From positions 1-47,409 of the forward strand of contig NZ_KB899517.1 of NCBI RefSeq assembly GCF_000378245.1: a stretch of 47,409 nucleotides of DNA, read 5' to 3'. The notes under the pieces were generated by a model, which had not been told where the DNA came from, searched no databases, and was given only the letters and a program-made list of their open reading frames with translations. This document shows positions 1-8,126 of the stretch, in pieces. The position numbers and the translations under genes are program-made. The stretch's first letter is position 1. Each line of letters starts with the position of its first letter. The stretch comes from Aromatoleum toluclasticum ATCC 700605 (GTDB lineage: Bacteria; Pseudomonadota; Gammaproteobacteria; Burkholderiales; Rhodocyclaceae).

Positions 1-477
1 CTTCCGAACGGCAAGCAGGAAATTCTGGCGACCTCCCTGCTGGATGCCACAGCGTATCCGGTAACCGAGTTTGCGGCGCTCTATCATCGGCGTTGGCGCA
101 TCGAAGAGTGCTTCAAGCTCCTGAAATGCAGGCTGGCGATCGAACATTTCTCGGGCGAATTGCCCGAAGCGATCCGCCAGGACTTTCACGCCAAAGTCTG
201 GCTTGGCAATCTCGCGGCGTCCTTCGCTTTCGTTGCACGCGAACGATTGCCCGCGGACAAGCGTATGAACTTCGCGCCGAATCTGACCTATGCCTTGTCG
301 GCCATCCGCGCCAGCCTGCCGGGTCTGATGCTGCAGGCAAGAGCTCGTGTTCGTGGCGTCGAGACGCTCCTCACGTTGATCGCGAGCACCCTGGAGTGGG
401 TGCGTCCTGACCGCCATTTCCCCAGACCACGCCAAGCCGTCAAGCCAACACGGCATCGCGCCTACAAGGCTGCATGA
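1..477 (+). pseudogene. IS4-family transposase, C-terminal part (cut by window edge)
   Basis: Frame 1 is open from the first base to a TGA at 475-477, giving the last 158 residues of a DDE transposase. The signature Y-x2-R-x3-E-x6-K of IS4-type enzymes is present at residues 28-42 (YHRRWRIEECFKLLK), with the catalytic Glu at residue 35. A basic tail follows. The N-terminal part with the first catalytic Asp residues lies outside the window, so it cannot be judged whether the element is intact. It marks a mobile-element boundary just upstream of the catabolic genes. Confidence 0.8.
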
Positions 478-508
478 TGGCAACGACATCGCTTAACTTA
501 ACGGCATT

Positions 509-600
509 GGGGACAGACCACGGTTTTACGGTTTCTGTCCTCCGGCGTGGCTCGATTTTTCGTTCCGATGTTCCTTCAACGTGAAAATCGTGGTCTGTCC
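509..600. repeat. Inverted repeat GGACAGACCACG / CGTGGTCTGTCC
   Basis: A perfect 12-bp inverted repeat occupies 511-522 and 589-600, and the similarity continues inward (a T-run then ACG on both arms). It lies 30 bp after the transposase stop. It may be an IS terminal repeat facing the end of a second element, or a transposase-associated palindromic repeat. The rest of 478-674 shows no gene. Confidence 0.6.
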
Positions 601-674
601 CATATTTCCCCACTGCCCAAAGAGAATGTGCGGGAAACCAGGCTGGTTGCGGTACTTCTTGCCCTGGCTCGGAG

Positions 675-1826
675 CTAAGCCAACACGACCGCTACCTTGG
701 CCCACCCGCCGACCGGCGACACCGCCCGCTCGGCCGGTTGTTGTGGCTCAAGTACGATCGACGACGTTGCGGCGAGGAGTTCTTGTAGCGCGATGCGCAT
801 TTCCATCGTCGCCAGCAAGCGTCCGGGGCATGCGTGTTTTCCGATGCCGTACACCAGGTTTCGATCCGCGTTGCGCTCCGGATCCAGGGCGTCCGGGTCG
901 CCAAAGGCCGCCTCGTCGCGGTTCGCGGACGTCCAGTTCAGCTTCACGCGTGCCCCTTGCGGGATTTCCACGCCCCCGATCCTCACTGGACACGTTGTCA
1001 CGCGGCGATTGGACAAGAACGGGTCGTCGATCCGCAGGATCTCGTTGATGATGGCATCGATCTCGGCGTCGGACACACCGGAGCGCAGGCGATCCTGCAC
1101 AGCAGGGTGCGTCGCCAGGTAATGAACCAGCACGCCGACACACTGTGCGATGGAGCCCAGGTCCCCACCCGTCCAGTTCCGTAGAACCGAAACGATCTCG
1201 GCATCGGTCAGGGGCCGGCCGTTCACTTCGGTCCGCATGAGCTGGGCGGTGACATCGTCAGTGTCGTCGTCGCGCGCAGCACCGCGGCGCGGTTCGAGCA
1301 CGGACCGGATCAGGTCGTCGAACGACTCCGCCACCCGCTGCGTCCAGGACCTGTCGCCCGAGCGCGTCGCGGCATGGTTCTCGGCAACCCAGTCCACGAG
1401 GCGATCTTCAAGATCGGCCGGCCAGCCCAGCCACGCGCTTTGCGCCCGGACGGCAAACCGCACGCCCACCTGAGACACCGCATCGACGGCAACGCCTCGG
1501 GGCAGCGACGCGACCAAATCGGCTGCCACCCGCCGGAATTTCTCACGAAAGGGAGCGAGCGCCTCCGGGGTGAGGAAGCGGTCGAGGGCCTCCCGGTATG
1601 CCGTGTGCTCGGCCGAGTCCATGCCGTTCGGGACATGGAGATGGCTCGACACTGCGCTGGAAAACCGATCATCGCTCAGCGCAGCCTGCACGACCAGTTC
1701 GTGCCTCAGCAGCACCCACTCGCCATCGACGTTGCGCGCCACGCCGTGCCGGGGGCGCAGCTCGTCGGTGTAGGCCCTCATGTCCCTGCCGGCAGCAGAC
1801 AGGTCGTCAGGCATGTGATCGGTCAT
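675..1826 (-). CDS. Cytochrome P450 (substrate unknown)
   Basis: A soluble bacterial P450 of 383 residues from the ATG at 1826, which follows a good ribosome site (GAGGGGATAGGA). The frame stays open upstream, but the extra residues are not P450-like. Visible signatures are the ExxR motif (EILR, K-helix), the heme-binding loop YGIGKHACPG with the thiolate at about Cys333, and an I-helix segment WTGGDLGS in which the usual acid-Thr pair is altered. P450s of this size need separate ferredoxin and reductase partners, and none is adjacent. It is divergent from the phenol operon and shares its control region, so it may act on a phenolic or alkyl-aromatic compound; that is inference only. Confidence 0.85.
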   Translation of the reverse strand: MTDHMPDDLSAAGRDMRAYTDELRPRHGVARNVDGEWVLLRHELVVQAALSDDRFSSAVSSHLHVPNGMDSAEHTAYREALDRFLTPEALAPFREKFRRVAADLVASLPRGVAVDAVSQVGVRFAVRAQSAWLGWPADLEDRLVDWVAENHAATRSGDRSWTQRVAESFDDLIRSVLEPRRGAARDDDTDDVTAQLMRTEVNGRPLTDAEIVSVLRNWTGGDLGSIAQCVGVLVHYLATHPAVQDRLRSGVSDAEIDAIINEILRIDDPFLSNRRVTTCPVRIGGVEIPQGARVKLNWTSANRDEAAFGDPDALDPERNADRNLVYGIGKHACPGRLLATMEMRIALQELLAATSSIVLEPQQPAERAVSPVGGWAKVAVVLA

Positions 1827-1921
1827 TCCTATCCCCTCTTTGCGGCCCAGGCCGGCGTGGCCAATAGCCCGAGACCACATTTTAACGTCCGCCATGGGCC
1901 GATGAGTTGTGCACTGCACCG

Positions 1922-1965
1922 TGACGCTTTTGTAAGGCGAAAACGCCCGATGGACAAAAGTGTCA
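1922..1965. promoter_or_regulatory. Dyad, probable upstream activator site for the phenol operon
   Basis: TGACGCTTTTGT (1922-1933) and ACAAAAGTGTCA (1954-1965) are inverted copies matching at 11 of 12 positions, 32 bp centre to centre (about three helical turns). They lie about 95-137 bp upstream of the start predicted from the sigma-54 promoter at 2033, the usual place for sites of XylR/DmpR-type activators. A shorter palindrome (GGCG-AAAA-CGCC) sits between the arms. The same region holds the P450 promoter on the other strand. Confidence 0.6.
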
Positions 1966-2032
1966 GTGGGGAATTTCACCCACCTCTCAACGTTTTTCCA
2001 AGAGCCTCGCAAAAACAATCACTTGTCGAACA

Positions 2033-2048
2033 TGGCACGGCCGCTGCA
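2033..2048 (+). promoter_or_regulatory. Sigma-54 promoter of the phenol/catechol operon
   Basis: TGGCACGGCCGCTGCA matches the sigma-54 -24/-12 consensus TGGCACG-N4-TTGC with one change, and exactly 10 bases separate the GG (2034-2035) and GC (2046-2047). The expected start is near 2059, leaving a leader of about 140 bases before the dioxygenase gene. Phenol operons of the dmp type are known to use such promoters with a phenol-sensing activator. Confidence 0.85.
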
Positions 2049-2202
2049 TTAGTAGGTCTGAGGGCGACATAAGACAGATTGATTGATCGCCCCCGGTGAC
2101 GAAACCGTCAGTTCCGGTTCGAGCGGCGTAAAGACGACCCAAGGACCCGGACGGCGGATGAGTCGCCGAGACCGTTCCACTAGAACAATGGAGACAAGAG
2201 AC

Positions 2203-3135
2203 ATGGCAATGACAGGCGTTCTTCGCCCCGGCCACGCCCAGGTGCGCGTGCTGAACCTGGAGGAGGCGGTGCAGTTCTACCGCGATGTGCTGGGACTGGT
2301 CGAAACGGGTCGCGATACGCAGGGCCGCGTGTATTTCAAGTGCTGGGACGAGCGCGATCACAACAGCTACGTGATCCGCGAAGCCGACCGCGCCGGTATC
2401 GACTTCTTCGCGTTCAAGGTGCTCGACAAGGCGACGCTCGACAAGCTGGACGCGGATCTGCAGGCCTACGGGATCAAGACCGAACGTATCCCCGCCGGCG
2501 AGATGCTGGAAACCGGCGAGCGCGTGCGCTTCGAGCTGCCGTCAGGTCACTTGATGGAGCTGTACGCCGAGAAGACCGCGATCGGCAACGGTCTGCCGAT
2601 CGTGAATCCCGCGCCCTGGACGCGCCAGCGTGAGCATGGCATCGGCCCGGTGCGGCTCGACCACACGCTGCTGTACGGCCCGAACGTCGCCGAGGTGCAG
2701 AAGATCTTCACCGAGGTGCTGGGCTTCTACCTCGTCGAGCGCGTGCTGACGCCGGACGGCGAAAACAACGCCGCGATCTGGCTGTCGTGCTCGCACAAGG
2801 TGCATGACATCGCCTTCGCCGAGTATCCGGAGAAGGGCAAGCTGCATCACTGCTCCTTCCTGATGGAGAGCTGGGAGCAGGTGCTGCGCGCGGGCGACAT
2901 CATGTCGATGAACAAGGTCCCCGTCGACATCGGCCCGACCCGCCACGGCGTGACGCGCGGCTGCACGATCTACGCGTGGGATCCGTCGGGCAACCGTTTC
3001 GAGACCTTCATGGGCGGCTACCAGCCCTATCCGGACAACACCGAGCCGCTGACCTGGACCTTCGACAACTTCGGCCAGGGTCTCGACTACCCGCAGCGCA
3101 AGCTCCACGAGACCTTCCTGACGGTCGTGAGCTGA
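2203..3135 (+). CDS. dmpB: Catechol 2,3-dioxygenase
   Basis: Extradiol ring-cleaving Fe(II) enzyme converting catechol to 2-hydroxymuconic semialdehyde. From the ATG at 2203 (GGAGACAAGAGAC upstream) it has 310 residues, the usual length. It has two vicinal-oxygen-chelate domains. The metal ligands are visible as His154 (VRLDHTLLYG), His216 (KLHHCSF) and Glu267 (NRFETF), with the conserved catalytic Tyr257 region (CTIYAWDPSGNR). The N-terminus resembles the TbuE/I.2.C branch of catechol dioxygenases, known from low-oxygen toluene and phenol degraders, more than DmpB/XylE. Unusually it is the first gene of the operon, ahead of phenol hydroxylase. The frame is open to 2083, but the extra residues are not family-like. 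Confidence 0.95.
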   Translation: MAMTGVLRPGHAQVRVLNLEEAVQFYRDVLGLVETGRDTQGRVYFKCWDERDHNSYVIREADRAGIDFFAFKVLDKATLDKLDADLQAYGIKTERIPAGEMLETGERVRFELPSGHLMELYAEKTAIGNGLPIVNPAPWTRQREHGIGPVRLDHTLLYGPNVAEVQKIFTEVLGFYLVERVLTPDGENNAAIWLSCSHKVHDIAFAEYPEKGKLHHCSFLMESWEQVLRAGDIMSMNKVPVDIGPTRHGVTRGCTIYAWDPSGNRFETFMGGYQPYPDNTEPLTWTFDNFGQGLDYPQRKLHETFLTVVS

Positions 3136-3146
3136 GGGGGCAGGCG

Positions 3147-3416
3147 ATGAGCACCCTTGCGACACCCGCCGCGTTCGACACCCGCCGCAAATTCGTGCGC
3201 GTCACCGGCGAGCGTGCCAACGGTTTCGTCGAGTTCGACTTCGCTGTCGGCGAGCCGGACCTCGCGGTCGAGATGATCCTGACGCGCGCGGCCTTCGCCG
3301 AGTTCTGCGAGCGCAATGCGGTCGAGATGCTGGCGCCGCAGGGGGAGCCCGATTCGACCGAAAAGACCGACTGGGACTGGCGCCTCGCCGACGCGACCCG
3401 CACCCGCTTCCGATAA
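3147..3416 (+). CDS. dmpK: Phenol hydroxylase assembly protein DmpK-like
   Basis: Small acidic protein of 89 residues, 11 bp after the dioxygenase, with ribosome site GGGGGCAGG. It matches the DmpK/PhK family: the central FVEFDFAVGEPDLAVEMILTR and FCERNAVEML segments are family-typical. DmpK is not part of the active oxygenase; in Pseudomonas it is needed to assemble the iron centre of the hydroxylase. It is the first of the six KLMNOP genes, in canonical order. Confidence 0.9.
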   Translation: MSTLATPAAFDTRRKFVRVTGERANGFVEFDFAVGEPDLAVEMILTRAAFAEFCERNAVEMLAPQGEPDSTEKTDWDWRLADATRTRFR

Positions 3417-3427
3417 ATCGAGAACAG

Positions 3428-3449
3428 CGCTCCCTCCTACGGGAGCGCC
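3428..3449 (+). other. Intercistronic hairpin dmpK-dmpL
   Basis: GCGCTCCC (3428-3435) and GGGAGCGC (3442-3449) form a perfect 8-bp stem with a 6-base loop, inside the 45-bp dmpK-dmpL gap. No T-run follows, so it is not an intrinsic terminator. It may affect mRNA processing or relative subunit expression. Confidence 0.55.
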
Positions 3450-3461
3450 ACGGAGACATCC

Positions 3462-4454
3462 ATGCAGATCGACCTTCGCACGGTGAGCATTCAGCCGCTG
3501 CGCAACACTTTCGACCACCTCGCGCGGCGTTTCGGCGACAAGCCTGCGTCGCGCTACCAGGAAGGCAGCTACGACATCCAGGCCGCCGAGAACCTGCACT
3601 ACAAGCCGACCTGGGATCCGGACCAGGACCTGTACGACACGAAGATCACCAAGATCGTGATGAAGGACTGGTATGCGCTGAAGGATCCGCGCCAGTTCTA
3701 CTACAGCACCTACACGCTGGCCCGCGCCCGCCAGCAGGACACGACCGAGGCGAACTTCGCCTTCGTCGAATCGCGCGGACTCGCGGACATGCTGCCGCCG
3801 GCGCTGCGCGATACCGCGCTGAACGTGCTGGTGCCGCTGCGCCACGCCGCCTGGGGCGCGAACCAGAACAACACGCTGATCTGCGGCTACGGCTACGGCG
3901 CCGTGTTCACGCAGCCCTGCATCTACCACGCGATGGACAACCTCGGCATCGCGCAATACCTGTCGCGGCTCGGCCTGCTGCTCGGTGACACCGAAGCGCT
4001 CGACGCCGGCAAGGCCGCGTGGCTGGACGACCCGGTGTGGCAAGCGTTGCGCCGCTATGTCGAGGACACGCTGGTGCTGCGCGATCCCTTCGAAGCCTTC
4101 GTCGCGCAGAACGTCGCGCTCGACGGCCTGCTGTATCCGCTGGTGTATGGCCGCATCGTCGATGACTTCCTGTCGGCGCAGGGCGCCTCGGCGGTCGCGA
4201 TGCTCACGCAGTTCATGACGGACTGGTTCGACGAGACGAAGAAGTGGGTCGACGCGGTGCTGAAGGTCGCGGCGGCCGAGTCCGACGACAACCGCGCGGT
4301 GCTGCAGGACTGGATCGCCGCGTGGAGCGCGCGCGCCGCGTCCGCGCTGCTGCCGGTGGCCGAGATCGCGCTCGGCGCCAACGCCGACGCAGCGGTCGGC
4401 GAAGAGCTCGCGGGCTTCCGCGCCCGCATCCAGAAAACCGGCATCACGATCTGA
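3462..4454 (+). CDS. dmpL: Phenol hydroxylase oxygenase beta subunit
   Basis: The 330-residue beta subunit of the multicomponent phenol 2-monooxygenase, in the ferritin-like fold of soluble diiron monooxygenases but without metal ligands. Family-typical segments include YKPTWDPDQDLYDTKITKI near residue 50 and QFYYSTYTLARARQQDT near residue 85. It builds the (alpha-beta-gamma)2 hydroxylase with DmpN and DmpO. The ribosome site GGAGACATCC precedes the ATG at 3462. Confidence 0.95.
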   Translation: MQIDLRTVSIQPLRNTFDHLARRFGDKPASRYQEGSYDIQAAENLHYKPTWDPDQDLYDTKITKIVMKDWYALKDPRQFYYSTYTLARARQQDTTEANFAFVESRGLADMLPPALRDTALNVLVPLRHAAWGANQNNTLICGYGYGAVFTQPCIYHAMDNLGIAQYLSRLGLLLGDTEALDAGKAAWLDDPVWQALRRYVEDTLVLRDPFEAFVAQNVALDGLLYPLVYGRIVDDFLSAQGASAVAMLTQFMTDWFDETKKWVDAVLKVAAAESDDNRAVLQDWIAAWSARAASALLPVAEIALGANADAAVGEELAGFRARIQKTGITI

Positions 4455-4465
4455 GAGGCCCATCG

Positions 4466-4735
4466 ATGTCCACCGTATTCATCGCCCTGCAGGCGAACGA
4501 GGAAACCCGCCCGATCATCGAGGCGATCGAGATCGACAACCCCAATGCGGTCGTCAATCGCCAGCCCGCGATGGTGAAGATCGATGCGCCGAATCGCCTC
4601 GTGATCCGCAAGGAGACCATCGAGGAGCAGATCGGACGTTCGTTCGACCTGCAGGAACTGCACATCAACCTCATCACGCTGGGCGGCAACGTCTCGGAAG
4701 ACGACGACAGCCTCACGCTGAGCTGGGCCGAGTAA
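4466..4735 (+). CDS. dmpM: Phenol hydroxylase effector (regulatory) protein
   Basis: The 89-residue cofactorless coupling protein of the MmoB/DmpM family. It binds the hydroxylase and is required for productive oxygen activation. The pattern MSTVFIALQANEETRPIIEAIE and the central NAVVNRQPAMVKIDAP are typical. It starts 11 bp after dmpL, and GAGAGGCCC serves as ribosome site. Confidence 0.93.
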   Translation: MSTVFIALQANEETRPIIEAIEIDNPNAVVNRQPAMVKIDAPNRLVIRKETIEEQIGRSFDLQELHINLITLGGNVSEDDDSLTLSWAE

Positions 4736-4757
4736 TCGGGCGAAACAGGAGACCGTC

Positions 4758-6275
4758 ATGGATATGAAAGTTGCAAAGAAGAAGCTCGGCCTGAAGGAGA
4801 AATACCGGCTGATGACGCGCGACCTCGGCTGGGAGCCGAGCTACCGCACGAAGGACGAGGTGTTCCCGTACGTGAAGTACGAAGGCATCAAGGTGCACGA
4901 CTGGGACAAGTGGGAAGACCCGTTCCGTCTGACGATGGACGCCTACTGGAAGTACCAGGCCGAGAAGGAGCGCAAGTTCTACGCGATCATCGACGCGCAC
5001 GCGCAGAACAACGGCCACCTGAACATCACCGACGGCCGCTACCTGTCCGCGTTGAAGGTCTTCCTGCAGGCGATCAGCCCGGGCGAATACGCGGCGCACA
5101 AGGGTTTCTCGCGTGTGGGTCGGGAATTCCCGGGCGTCGGCACCCAGGTCGCGTGCCAGATGCAGGCGATCGACGAGATCCGCCACGCGCAGACGCAGAT
5201 CCACGCGCTGTCGAACTACAACAAGTACTACAACGGCTTCCACGCCTTCGCCGATGCGCGTGACCGCATGTGGTACAACACCGTCGCCCGCTCGTTCTTC
5301 GACGACGCGATGTCGGCCGGCCCGTTCGAGTTCATGATCGCGATCGGCTTCTCGTTCGAGTACGTGCTCACGAACCTGCTGTTCGTGCCCTTCATGTCGG
5401 GTGCCGCGTACAACGGCGACATGGCGACCGTGACCTTCGGCTTCTCGGCGCAGTCCGACGAGGCGCGCCACATGACGCTGGGCCTCGAGTGCATCAAGTT
5501 CATGCTCGAGCAGGATCCGGACAACCTGCCCATCGTCCAGGGCTGGCTCGACAAGTGGTTCTGGCGCGGCTTCCGCGTGCTGGGGTTGGTCAGCACGATG
5601 ATGGACTACATGCTGCCCAAGCGCGTGATGTCGTGGCGCGAGGCGTGGGAGATCTACGGCGTCGAGAACGGCGGCGCGCTGTTCAAGGATCTGGCGCGCT
5701 ACGGCATCCGTCCGCCCAAGGGCTGGGACGACGCCGAGAAGTCGATCGACCACATGTCGCACCAGTTCATGCTGGGCCTGTACCAGTGGAGCTTCGGCAC
5801 CTCGCTCCATTCGTGGATTCCGTCCGACGAGGACATGGACTGGCTGTCGGCCAAGTACCCCACGACCTTCGACAAGTACTACCGGCCGCGCTGGGACCAC
5901 ATCCGCAAGCTCGCGGCTGAGGGAAAACAGTTCAAGAACTTCGGCCTCGCCAAGCTGTGCCAGACCTGCCAGCTGCCGGTCGTGTTCACCGAACCGGACG
6001 ATCCGACCATGTCCTGCCATCGCGAGACGAGCTACAAGGGCGAGAAGTATCACTTCTGCTCCGACGGCTGCCAGCACGTGTTCGAGAACGAGCCTGAGAA
6101 GTACGTCCAGGCGTGGCTGCCGATGCCGGCGCTGTTCCGGGAATTCGAGGGCGACGTGGGCGCCTGGATGGACTGGGTGAGCCTGCGCGACGGCCAGGAC
6201 AACGGCGACTACGTGGGTTCGATCGACCAGCGCAATTTCGAGCAGTGGCGCGGTCTCGCTACGTCGAACACCTGA
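4758..6275 (+). CDS. dmpN: Phenol hydroxylase oxygenase alpha subunit (diiron)
   Basis: The 505-residue catalytic subunit that hydroxylates phenol to catechol with O2. All six carboxylate/histidine ligands of the diiron site are present: Glu110, Glu140 and His143 (DEIRH), Glu201, Glu235 and His238 (DEARH), with spacing matching soluble methane monooxygenase. The C-terminus carries a cysteine-rich YHS segment (LCQTCQL, then FCSDGCQHVF) typical of phenol/toluene hydroxylase alpha subunits. CAGGAG precedes the ATG. Nothing suggests damage. Confidence 0.97.
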   Translation: MDMKVAKKKLGLKEKYRLMTRDLGWEPSYRTKDEVFPYVKYEGIKVHDWDKWEDPFRLTMDAYWKYQAEKERKFYAIIDAHAQNNGHLNITDGRYLSALKVFLQAISPGEYAAHKGFSRVGREFPGVGTQVACQMQAIDEIRHAQTQIHALSNYNKYYNGFHAFADARDRMWYNTVARSFFDDAMSAGPFEFMIAIGFSFEYVLTNLLFVPFMSGAAYNGDMATVTFGFSAQSDEARHMTLGLECIKFMLEQDPDNLPIVQGWLDKWFWRGFRVLGLVSTMMDYMLPKRVMSWREAWEIYGVENGGALFKDLARYGIRPPKGWDDAEKSIDHMSHQFMLGLYQWSFGTSLHSWIPSDEDMDWLSAKYPTTFDKYYRPRWDHIRKLAAEGKQFKNFGLAKLCQTCQLPVVFTEPDDPTMSCHRETSYKGEKYHFCSDGCQHVFENEPEKYVQAWLPMPALFREFEGDVGAWMDWVSLRDGQDNGDYVGSIDQRNFEQWRGLATSNT

Positions 6276-6342
6276 ACCCCCAAACAAAAGAGGATGCGCG
6301 GCGTGCTCCCCGGCGCCGCAGCCCGATCTCAAGGAGACAATC

Positions 6343-6696
6343 ATGACCGTAGCAGCAATCAAGGAATACGTTGGCGTCGCGCGCGACCGCGTCGAGACTT
6401 TCAACGGAAAGCAGCTGGTGTATGCGAGCTGGGATCATCACCTGCTGTTCGCCGCCCCCTTCCTGCTCTACGCGGCGCCGCAGATGAGCTTCCGCGAGCT
6501 GGTCGGGGGCCCGCTCGCGGCCCTCGTGCAGCCGGACCCGGATGGCGCTGCAATCGACTGGACGCAGGTTGAGTGGCTGAAGTCGAACCAGCCCTGGACA
6601 CCGGACTTCGACCGCAGCCTCGCGGACAACGGCATCGGGCACAAGGATCAGATCCGCTTCCGCACACCGGGTCTGACCTCGCTGGCAGCTGCGTGA
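6343..6696 (+). CDS. dmpO: Phenol hydroxylase oxygenase gamma subunit
   Basis: The 117-residue small subunit of the phenol hydroxylase oxygenase. Typical segments are YVGVARDRVETFNGKQLVYA near the N-terminus, WDHHLLFAAPFLLY and the closing GHKDQIRFRTPGL. It has no cofactor and stabilises the alpha-beta dimer. CAAGGAGACAATC upstream is a strong ribosome site. Confidence 0.93.
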   Translation: MTVAAIKEYVGVARDRVETFNGKQLVYASWDHHLLFAAPFLLYAAPQMSFRELVGGPLAALVQPDPDGAAIDWTQVEWLKSNQPWTPDFDRSLADNGIGHKDQIRFRTPGLTSLAAA

Positions 6697-6706
6697 GGAC
6701 AGGGCG

Positions 6707-7768
6707 ATGAGCTACGAGCTGACCATTGAACCGCTCGGCCAGACGATCCCCATCGAGGAAGGGCAGACCATCCTCGATGCGGCGTTGCGCGCGGGCGTGT
6801 ACCTGCCGCATGCGTGCTGTCATGGCTTGTGCGCGACCTGCAAGGTTCAGGTCGTCGACGGCGAGGTCGATCACGGCGAGGCGTCGAGCTTCGCGCTGAT
6901 GGATTTCGAGCGCGACGAACAGAAGACGCTGGCGTGTTGCGCCACAGCGCAGGGCGACATCGTGATCGAGGCCGAGATCGAGGAAGACCCGGACGCCGAG
7001 AACCTGCCGGTGCGCGATTTTGCGGGAACGGTGAGCCGCATCGAGACGCTGACGCCGACGATCAAGGGGATCTGGATCAAGCTCGACGACGCGGAAGGGA
7101 TGCGCTTCCAGGCGGGGCAGTACATCAACCTGGAACTGCCGGACGGAATCGGCACCCGCGCATTTTCGGTCGCCAGTGCGCCGTCGGAATCGGGTGAGAT
7201 CGAGCTCAACATCCGCATCGTGCCGGGCGGGCAGGGCACGCGCTACGTGCACGAGACGATGCGCGTAGGGGAACGAACGAAGATTTCCGGCCCCTACGGG
7301 CGCTTCTTTGTGAAGAAGTCGGCGGACGTGCCGGTGATCTTCATGGCCGGGGGGTCCGGGTTGTCGAGCCCGCGTTCGATGATCCTCGATTTGCTGGCGG
7401 AAGGCTTCGAGCGCCCGATTACGCTGGTCTACGGCCAGAGGACGCGGGAGGAGTTGTACTACCACGACGAATTCCTCGCCCTGGCGGAGCGACACAAGAA
7501 CTTCCGCTACGTGCCGGCGCTGTCGCACGAACCGGAAGGATCGGACTGGCAGGGTTTCAGGGGGTTCGTGCACGACGCGGCGAAGAACCACTTCGACAAC
7601 GACTTCCGCGCGCACAAGGCCTACCTGTGCGGCCCACCGCTGATGATCGAGGCCTGCATCGGCACCTTGATGCGCGGCCGACTCTTCGAGCGCGACATCT
7701 ATACCGAGAAGTTCATCTCGGCGGCGGACGCCCAGCAGGTCCGGAGTCCGTTGTTCAAGGCGATCTGA
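6707..7768 (+). CDS. dmpP: Phenol hydroxylase reductase (2Fe-2S, FAD)
   Basis: The 353-residue NADH-dependent electron-transfer component. The N-terminal plant-type ferredoxin domain (1-95) has the cluster cysteines in ACCHGLCATCKVQV and LACCAT. The FAD domain (about 100-210) has RAFSVAS, and the NAD domain (about 220-340) has the GGSGLSSPRSM loop and the CGPP motif (YLCGPPLMIE). It passes electrons from NADH to the DmpN diiron centre. It starts 10 bp after dmpO with ribosome site GAGGACAGG. Confidence 0.96.
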   Translation: MSYELTIEPLGQTIPIEEGQTILDAALRAGVYLPHACCHGLCATCKVQVVDGEVDHGEASSFALMDFERDEQKTLACCATAQGDIVIEAEIEEDPDAENLPVRDFAGTVSRIETLTPTIKGIWIKLDDAEGMRFQAGQYINLELPDGIGTRAFSVASAPSESGEIELNIRIVPGGQGTRYVHETMRVGERTKISGPYGRFFVKKSADVPVIFMAGGSGLSSPRSMILDLLAEGFERPITLVYGQRTREELYYHDEFLALAERHKNFRYVPALSHEPEGSDWQGFRGFVHDAAKNHFDNDFRAHKAYLCGPPLMIEACIGTLMRGRLFERDIYTEKFISAADAQQVRSPLFKAI

Positions 7769-8126
7769 TTAGTAATCGGAGAAAGCCGGGCCGTGCTTGA
7801 GAGTCGCCCCCGGCGGGCGGTACTCCGCGCCTCCTTCAACGCGTGGCGGAGGCGTCGGCACGGAGTACCGCCCACCAGGGGTTGCGTCGTGCCGGAAATG
7901 TCAGCCGATTCGTAATCTCGTCTTCGAGGCGAGTTCCTGCATCTGCCGGGCGGTCGGCGTATCTATGCTGAACGCGTGGCATAGGGCTGAGTTTGGCGAT
8001 ACCTAAAAGGTAATGCATATCTGAAATAAAGGTATTGGACGGTATATCTCGCCGTTCATAGACTGGTCCTCAAGCGCGGAATGCAGCGAGCACGACGCGA
8101 ACGGATAACAAGGAAAAGGAGCGAGG
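7769..8126. other. Intergenic region dmpP-dmpC with a long hairpin
   Basis: No gene is seen in these 358 bases. A large stem-loop is formed by GGGCGGTACTCCG (7815-7827) with CGGAGTACCGCCC (7861-7873), and nested inside it CGCCTCC (7828-7834) with GGAGGCG (7848-7854): 20 pairs in total with one 6-base bulge. No T-run follows, so it is not a standard terminator; it may be an mRNA-processing or stabilising element between the hydroxylase and lower-pathway parts. The last 120 bases are AT-richer and end in a strong ribosome site (AAAAGGAGCGAGG) for dmpC. Confidence 0.6.

Noticed and set aside
4713-6404. Minus-strand ORF (563 codons) opposite dmpN
   Set aside because: It lies opposite a gene with all diiron ligands intact; shadow frame.
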